The translations under genes were made by a program, and so were the position numbers. Of a stretch of DNA of 9,715 bases, positions 6,125-9,715 are shown one piece after another. Source of the stretch: Patescibacteria group bacterium (GTDB taxonomy: Bacteria > Patescibacteriota > Saccharimonadia > CAILAD01 > GCA-016700035). Below the pieces are notes generated by a model. That model searched no databases, was not told the DNA's origin, and saw only the letters and a list, made by a program, of their open reading frames with translations. Position 1 is the stretch's first letter, and each line of letters begins with the position of its first letter. The stretch covers positions 1 to 9,715 of the forward strand of contig JAUPVH010000047.1 of the NCBI GenBank assembly GCA_030917125.1, in the 5' to 3' direction.

Positions 6125-6770
6125 AATCCATACAGCTACTCATGCCTATATTGTGACTGGCGGCGATGATGCTGCGCGGCGAGATAAAGCCGAGCTGCTT
6201 GGTGACCAAATTCTCAAGCAGGCTGACTCTCGCCGTTTACCGACAACTTTTACGTACATTCGGACCGGCGGAACTATCTCGCGAAAGGAAATTACAGATT
6301 TGCTTCACGATCTTTCGATGACGTCATTTGGCGGCGAATATCGAATAGTTATCATAGAAGGGGCGGAGCAGATGACACTAGAGGCGGGCAACTCACTGCT
6401 GAAATCTCTTGAGGAACCCCCTGAAAAGGTGATCTTTATGTTGTTGGCGCCGACGGTTGCACGTCTGATGCCTACGTTACGTTCTCGTTCTCAAATCGTG
6501 TTTGTTGGCGGACCGACTGTAGCCTCAGATGAAATGGGTGAGCATCAAGATTTTTTTCAGCAGACTGTTGCTCAGCGATTTGCGCATATCGCCGGTTTAA
6601 AAGATAGATCAGAGCAACTGGCCTTTGCGGAGGGGCTTTTGTTGTATAGCCAGAGTCGTGGTAACTATGCATTCGCTAGTTGGATGCAGGAAAAACTGGT
6701 GTTGTCTCGAAAAAGCGGCAATGCACGATTACTGTTGGAAGCAAGTGCGGTTATGGTAGGGGAGGCATAG
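6117..6770 (+). CDS. holB: Short DNA polymerase III delta'-like clamp-loader subunit
   Basis: Delta' belongs to the AAA+ clamp loader that opens the sliding clamp. The 217-residue product has recognisable landmarks: HAYIVTGG (9-16), where active AAA+ relatives continue into a GxxGxGKT P-loop; a degenerate Walker B IVIIEGAEQM (77-86); the strongly conserved NSLLKSLEEPP (92-102); and RSRSQ (122-126) in place of the SRC motif. The P-loop lysine is missing, as in E. coli delta', so it should not hydrolyse ATP. The cysteine zinc module is absent. It is much shorter than typical delta' (about 330), ending soon after the small helical domain would begin. ATG 6117 overlaps rluD by 8 bp; TTG 6114 is an in-frame alternative. 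A truncated or divergent DnaX-family protein is the other reading. Confidence 0.82.
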   Translation: MTKIHTATHAYIVTGGDDAARRDKAELLGDQILKQADSRRLPTTFTYIRTGGTISRKEITDLLHDLSMTSFGGEYRIVIIEGAEQMTLEAGNSLLKSLEEPPEKVIFMLLAPTVARLMPTLRSRSQIVFVGGPTVASDEMGEHQDFFQQTVAQRFAHIAGLKDRSEQLAFAEGLLLYSQSRGNYAFASWMQEKLVLSRKSGNARLLLEASAVMVGEA

Positions 6771-6771
6771 C

Positions 6772-7341
6772 GTGTTCGAAATCGTGGCATTCATTCTCGT
6801 CGCCTTGCTGACGTGGCGAATAATTCGCTCGAGCTATAACCAATTTGCTCATTATTTAAACGCCGGCATGGATAATGAAGCGATAACGCATGAGAGTCAA
6901 CTTGAGAGGCTACTCTCAGCAGCAGCGCGCTACTATGATGAGCGCAAATGGGTGGCCGCCGAGAAGGCGTATTTAAAAGTACTGAAGCTCGATCACAAAA
7001 ATATCCAGGCCTATCGTCGGTTGGGTATGGTGTATTCACATCTCAATAATTTTGAAGATGCTGCCGAGTGCTTTGAATTGGTTGCAAAGGCGCAAAACAC
7101 GGCTTCTGATTGGCAGAACCTTGCGACCGTACTTTACCGCGAGAAGCAATACGATGAGGCTATTACCGCGATGGAAAAGGCGAATGGCATGGAGGCTTCG
7201 GTGAGTAGATTGCTTGCACTGGCTCGGCTGTATGAGGCAACTGGACAAAACGGAAAAGTGGAGGAGGCATTGCGAGCAGCGCATCAGCTTGATCCTGATA
7301 GTACAGCAGTCAAAAAGCAAGCTGCTCGTTTTGCAGCGTAA
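6772..7341 (+). CDS. Membrane-anchored tetratricopeptide repeat (TPR) protein
   Basis: The product is 189 residues with one N-terminal hydrophobic helix (about 1-19, FEIVAFILVALLTWRII) that probably anchors it in the membrane. No signal-peptidase site is evident, so the rest is likely cytoplasmic or surface-held by the anchor. From about residue 44 to 178 there are four TPR-like helix pairs, with consensus-type positions such as YYDERKWVAAEKAYLKVLKLD (54-74), LGMVYSHLNNFEDAAECF (84-101), LATVLYREKQYDEAITAMEKA (117-137) and LARLYEATGQNGKVEEALR (150-168). TPRs bind other proteins, but the partner is unknown. The GTG start has the strong purine run AGGGGAGG (6758-6765) six bases upstream and follows the holB TAG by one base. 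It ends the second operon, just before the tRNA promoter. Confidence 0.85.
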   Translation: MFEIVAFILVALLTWRIIRSSYNQFAHYLNAGMDNEAITHESQLERLLSAAARYYDERKWVAAEKAYLKVLKLDHKNIQAYRRLGMVYSHLNNFEDAAECFELVAKAQNTASDWQNLATVLYREKQYDEAITAMEKANGMEASVSRLLALARLYEATGQNGKVEEALRAAHQLDPDSTAVKKQAARFAA

Positions 7342-7344
7342 GCA

Positions 7345-7373
7345 TTGAAAAAGCCGCCTAAAAATGATAGACT
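7345..7373 (+). promoter_or_regulatory. Promoter of the tRNA operon
   Basis: TTGAAA (7345-7350, five of six to consensus) and TAGACT (7368-7373, four of six) are separated by 17 bp. Transcription would start near 7380, about 20 bases before the first tRNA. The -35 box begins three bases after the TPR gene's stop, so the tRNAs need not rely on readthrough. Confidence 0.65.
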
Positions 7374-7381
7374 AGGCTCTG

Positions 7382-7396
7382 TTTACTCGGAGTAAA
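7382..7396 (+). repeat. Perfect 7-bp dyad between tRNA promoter and first tRNA
   Basis: TTTACTC (7382-7388) and GAGTAAA (7390-7396) form a perfect inverted repeat around a single G. It lies just after the predicted start site and ends five bases before the mature tRNA. As DNA it resembles an operator; as RNA it could form a 5-bp stem with a five-base loop in the 5' leader removed by RNase P. Confidence 0.5.
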
Positions 7397-7401
7397 TGCA
7401 C

Positions 7402-7476
7402 GCCCAAATAGCTCAGTGGTAGAGCGCTTCCATGGTAAGGAAGAGGTCCCGAGTTCAATCCTCGGTTTGGGCTCCA
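7402..7476 (+). tRNA. tRNA-Thr (anticodon GGT)
   Basis: The acceptor stem GCCCAAA/TTTGGGC pairs fully, followed by discriminator T and an encoded CCA (7474-7476). The D arm is GCTC/GAGC. The anticodon stem CTTCC/GGAAG encloses the loop ATGGTAA, giving anticodon GGT for ACC/ACU codons, and the T arm CCGAG/CTCGG encloses TTCAATC. Position 32 is A instead of the usual pyrimidine. Confidence 0.96.
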
Positions 7477-7486
7477 GAATGAGTAT

Positions 7487-7573
7487 GCAGGGGTAGCGAA
7501 GCGGTCAAACGCAACAGACTGTAAATCTGTCGGCTTTATGCCTTCGGGGGTTCGAATCCCTCCCCCTGCACCA
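7487..7573 (+). tRNA. tRNA-Tyr (anticodon GTA), class II
   Basis: The acceptor stem GCAGGGG/CCCCTGC is followed by discriminator A and an encoded CCA (7571-7573). The anticodon stem ACAGA/TCTGT encloses CTGTAAA, giving GTA for tyrosine. A long variable arm (CGGCTTTATGCCTTC region) makes it a class II tRNA, as expected for bacterial tRNA-Tyr. The T arm GGGGG/CCCTC has one G-U pair. It starts 10 bp after the first tRNA. Confidence 0.96.
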
Positions 7574-7649
7574 GCCCGCGTAGCTCAATTGGTAGAGCAA
7601 CGGTTTTGTAAACCGTAGGTTATGGGTTCGAGTCCCTTCGCGGGCTCCA
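7574..7649 (+). tRNA. tRNA-Thr (anticodon TGT)
   Basis: The acceptor stem GCCCGCG/CGCGGGC pairs fully, with discriminator T and encoded CCA (7647-7649). The anticodon stem ACGGT/ACCGT encloses TTTGTAA, giving TGT for ACA/ACG codons. The T arm ATGGG/CCCTT carries a U-U mismatch at the second pair (50-64). It begins on the base right after the CCA of tRNA-Tyr. Confidence 0.95.
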
Positions 7650-7659
7650 TTTTTTATTT
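7650..7659 (+). terminator. T-rich tract after the tRNA operon, possible terminator
   Basis: TTTTTTATTT directly follows the CCA of the last tRNA. There is no separate hairpin, but the folded tRNA upstream could act as the stabilising structure. The evidence is only the T-run and its position. Confidence 0.3.
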
Positions 7660-7671
7660 ACGTAACATAAG

Positions 7672-7680
7672 TGCTATAAT
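7672..7680 (+). promoter_or_regulatory. Extended -10 promoter for the 7TM pair
   Basis: TGCTATAAT is a perfect extended -10 element (TG, one base, then consensus TATAAT at 7675-7680). No good -35 box is found 17-18 bp upstream, which is common for extended -10 promoters. The start site is predicted around 7686-7689, essentially at the ATG 7689 of the next gene, so the mRNA would be leaderless or nearly so. Confidence 0.78.
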
Positions 7681-7688
7681 CCTTGCAG

Positions 7689-8405
7689 ATGCGTTTTCCG
7701 CTTAATGCAATACATTGGTACTTGGCACTACCTTTTCTCATATTCATCGCGTGGCGTAGTTTTTCTGCGCGAAATTCAGGTCAAAATAAACTAAACACCT
7801 ATTTTGGTCTCAGTGCGGTGACATTTATTTTCTCCATGCTCTGTTATGGTTTGCCACCACTCGTAGCTTCTGAAACGAGTATGTGGCTTACGTATGGAAC
7901 CATTGCCGGTGATATTTTTCAGTTTATTGCGCTTTTTTGGATCTGGTTGGCGGTGGCACGTATCTATTTTCCGCGATCATCTTTGGCGCTACCGATCATT
8001 GCAGCTCTTGATGCGGTTGTGGTGTTGATTGGGGCGTATTACTCAATCACTGAAAATCTGGCTAGTCCTGTAACTATGACTTTTGTTGATGGTGCCTGGC
8101 AGGTGAATTTCGCTTTTTCACAGGGATATCAAGTAGTGACGGCGATCCAATTCTTAAGTCTACTCTTTATTGCTGCACGTTTTGGCATGCAAGCTTGGAC
8201 TGCAACTGATGTACTTAAGAAAATCCGATTATTCTCATTAGCTCTTGTTTTTTTTGTGGTTGGCGGCTTATACGTATTGCGACCTATTCTTAATTTTGAT
8301 GCTACGGCGTATACAACTTCGTATGCAATGGCGGGTGTATTCACATTAGTTGTTGTCTTTCTCTTGGCGGGTGTGTTTCTGGCGCGTCGAGGGGATAGGG
8401 GGTGA
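7689..8405 (+). CDS. Seven-TM membrane protein of unknown function, copy 1
   Basis: No known family is recognised with confidence. The 238-residue product is almost wholly membrane, with hydrophobic segments at about 8-24, 37-57, 69-93, 99-120, 147-166, 180-199 and 211-231, and a short basic tail (LARRGDRG). It is clearly paralogous to the next gene: both start M-x-F-P-x-N-x-I-H and both have a W-(I/L)-x-VAR-(I/L)-Y-x-P-(K/R) stretch after TM3 (here about 84-96) and PVTM before TM5 (127-130). ATG 7689 is chosen over TTG 7683 because it matches the paralogue's N-terminus and lies at the predicted transcription start. The seven-helix size recalls the 7TM input regions of some histidine kinases, but no kinase domain is attached. 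The stop overlaps the next start (GTGA, 8402-8405). Confidence 0.85.
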   Translation: MRFPLNAIHWYLALPFLIFIAWRSFSARNSGQNKLNTYFGLSAVTFIFSMLCYGLPPLVASETSMWLTYGTIAGDIFQFIALFWIWLAVARIYFPRSSLALPIIAALDAVVVLIGAYYSITENLASPVTMTFVDGAWQVNFAFSQGYQVVTAIQFLSLLFIAARFGMQAWTATDVLKKIRLFSLALVFFVVGGLYVLRPILNFDATAYTTSYAMAGVFTLVVVFLLAGVFLARRGDRG

Positions 8406-9112
8406 ATTTTCCAGCCAACTATATTCATGCAATTGTGGCTATTCCGCTTTTTATTACGTTCTCAGCGGTGAGCATAAGATCGTATATGAAGACTAAAAAT
8501 ATGGTGACATTTTATCTTGGTATTGCGGCAGCATGCTATGTTATTACATTGTCTTTTCCGATCATACTCAGCACCAATTCTAATGTGCTGACAATCGGTA
8601 TGATGATAGGTGCTTCCTTTGAACTTATTGCCGGAATTATACTTTGGATTCTTGTTGCTCGTTTGTATGCGCCTAAGGCCGATTTTATTCGTGGCGCCAT
8701 TATTTCGCTGAGCATAGTGGCTGCTGTCATCGCAGGCTTTTTGGCTTTTCGAGATCTTATGCGAGTACCCGTGACGATGATTGAGGATGGTGGTGTGCAA
8801 ATACTCTACAGTCCTGTATCGCGAGAATATATAACAATGTTAGCGCTGCAATACGTAAGCTTCTTCTTCCTTTCAATTGCATTCTGGAGACAGAGCAGAA
8901 CGGTTACGACTGCTCGTGACAAGATGAGGCTGCGAATATTAAGTGTGATGTTTGCAGTGGTGTTTATCGTGTTGGGGCTTTTACCATTTAGTAGCTCTGG
9001 AAGTGATGGAGTGCTATCGGTTGCTCAATCACTGCAGCTTGCGGCCGGACTCTCATTGCTTGGCGTGTTTATGGTCATCACGTTCTTTATCCGTCCAGAT
9101 AAAAAAGCCTGA
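8402..9112 (+). CDS. Seven-TM membrane protein of unknown function, copy 2
   Basis: This 236-residue protein is a diverged tandem copy of the preceding gene. Hydrophobic segments lie at about 8-24, 36-55, 62-88, 98-117, 143-161, 176-194 and 208-230, matching copy 1 almost helix for helix. Shared landmarks are MNFPANYIH at the N-terminus, WILVARLYAPK (82-92) and PVTM (123-126). The cytoplasmic-type loop between helices 5 and 6 is basic in both (WRQSRTVTTARDKMRLR here). No catalytic or cofactor motif is visible. The GTG start lies in a 4-bp GTGA overlap with copy 1 and follows an AGGGGG run, so the two are probably made together in similar amounts, perhaps as a heterodimer. The TGA stop (9110-9112) is 2 bp from the stop of the opposing kinase gene. 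Confidence 0.85.
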   Translation: MNFPANYIHAIVAIPLFITFSAVSIRSYMKTKNMVTFYLGIAAACYVITLSFPIILSTNSNVLTIGMMIGASFELIAGIILWILVARLYAPKADFIRGAIISLSIVAAVIAGFLAFRDLMRVPVTMIEDGGVQILYSPVSREYITMLALQYVSFFFLSIAFWRQSRTVTTARDKMRLRILSVMFAVVFIVLGLLPFSSSGSDGVLSVAQSLQLAAGLSLLGVFMVITFFIRPDKKA

Positions 9113-9114
9113 TA

Positions 9115-9715
9115 CTAGTCAAGAATATTTTCGACTTCTTTCTTCACGACATTCTTTTTATCGATATCCTGAACTGCTACTACCGATAGACTGAGCGTAA
9201 ATACAGATCCTTTTTTTGGCTCACTTTTGAAGTCGATTTGAGCGCCGATACGACGGGCGAGCTTGGACGTAATATAGAGGCCAAGTCCTGTGCCGCCGGT
9301 TTGGCGGGTGAGGGGATCTTCAGAGCGCCAGAATTTATCGAAAACCTTATCGTGCTCACTTTTAGATATGCCAATTCCAGTATCAGCTACACTCACCCCA
9401 AGAAGTCCATTTTCGTCTCGAGCAATAACGGTGATGCCCCCAGTTTGGGTGTATTTAATGGCATTCGTGATAAAGTTCTGCAAAATTTCTTTTAAGTAGA
9501 GGCGTGACGTGGTGATGCGTGGGAGTTCTGCATCGGCATCGAGCTTGAGGTAGAGTTTTTTGGCTTCGGCCTGTGGTCGATAGGTGCTTGCGAGCTCTGT
9601 AAGGATATCGGCTATGTCGAACGTTTCCATATCCATCTCTTTGTCGGTGCGCTCAGCCCGGGAGAGAGTTGAGAGGTCATTTACCATGTCGGTCAAGAAT
9701 AAGACTTGCTTGTGA
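9115..9715 (-). CDS. Sensor histidine kinase, C-terminal part (5' end outside window)
   Basis: The 199 visible residues are the end of a two-component sensor kinase. They begin in what looks like the second helix of the HisKA dimerisation domain (FLTDMVNDLSTLSRAE); the phosphoacceptor His lies beyond the window. The complete HATPase domain follows: N box with N80 and N84 (LQNFITNAIKYT), G1 DTGIGIS (111-117), F box FDKFW (125-129) and G2 GGTGLGL (140-146, counted from the window edge). It therefore should bind ATP and autophosphorylate. A 22-residue charged tail (about DIDKKNVVKKEVENILD) follows the ATPase fold. The gene runs opposite to everything else here and meets the 7TM pair tail to tail. 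Its input domain, promoter and response regulator are not visible. The frame is open to the right edge, so no start is assigned. Confidence 0.95.
   Translation of the reverse strand, partial: HKQVLFLTDMVNDLSTLSRAERTDKEMDMETFDIADILTELASTYRPQAEAKKLYLKLDADAELPRITTSRLYLKEILQNFITNAIKYTQTGGITVIARDENGLLGVSVADTGIGISKSEHDKVFDKFWRSEDPLTRQTGGTGLGLYITSKLARRIGAQIDFKSEPKKGSVFTLSLSVVAVQDIDKKNVVKKEVENILD

Noticed and set aside
8462..8800. 112-residue minus-strand ORF
   Set aside because: Antisense to the second 7TM gene; rich in His, Asn and Lys as expected for the complement of a hydrophobic coding region.
1..9715. Alternative genetic code with UGA read as glycine
   Set aside because: TGA ends both 7TM genes at sensible positions, conserved glycines in the ribosomal proteins use GGN codons, and there are no in-frame TGA codons in conserved genes.
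1..9715. CRISPR array, insertion sequence, prophage or toxin-antitoxin locus
   Set aside because: No regularly spaced direct repeats, transposase or integrase motifs, or small toxin-antitoxin gene pairs were found. The tRNA 3' ends show no attachment-site duplication within the window.

Overview
The window is a compact, almost fully coding bacterial chromosome segment. Its first 4.1 kb is a conserved translation/transcription operon of the alpha-operon type: infA, rpmJ, rpsM, rpsK, rpsD, rpoA, rplQ, rplM and rpsI, ending in a clear Rho-independent terminator. Small reduced proteins, one-base TAATG gene overlaps, frequent GTG/TTG starts, an extended L17 and divergent housekeeping proteins suggest a Patescibacteria/CPR organism, with Saccharibacteria (TM7) the best guess. 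The lineage is inferred from overall resemblance and was not tested by a search. TGA is used as a stop (both membrane protein genes) and Trp is TGG, so the standard bacterial code applies, not the UGA-Gly code of Gracilibacteria/Absconditabacteria.

Layout. (1) 45-4128: ribosomal/RNA polymerase operon; its promoter lies before the window. (2) 4134-4162: terminator, followed at once by a promoter with a perfect TATAAT. (3) 4215-7341: a tightly packed second operon: a two-TM channel-like protein with RCK domains and a non-canonical selectivity filter, an RluD-type pseudouridine synthase, a short DNA polymerase III delta'-like clamp-loader subunit, and a membrane-anchored TPR protein. (4) 7345-7649: a tRNA operon with its own promoter: Thr(GGT), Tyr(GTA), Thr(TGT), the last two directly abutting. 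(5) 7672-9112: an extended -10 promoter apparently driving a leaderless mRNA for two tandem, paralogous seven-TM proteins of unknown function. (6) 9115-9715, minus strand: the C-terminal half of a sensor histidine kinase, running out of the window and converging on the membrane pair with a 2-bp gap.

Most of the window is ordinary housekeeping. The parts that repay a second look are the channel's altered filter, the duplicated 7TM pair beside a histidine kinase (possibly a sensory module), the leaderless promoter arrangement, and the small dyads at 2791-2809 and 7382-7396. No CRISPR array, insertion sequence, prophage or defence gene was seen.
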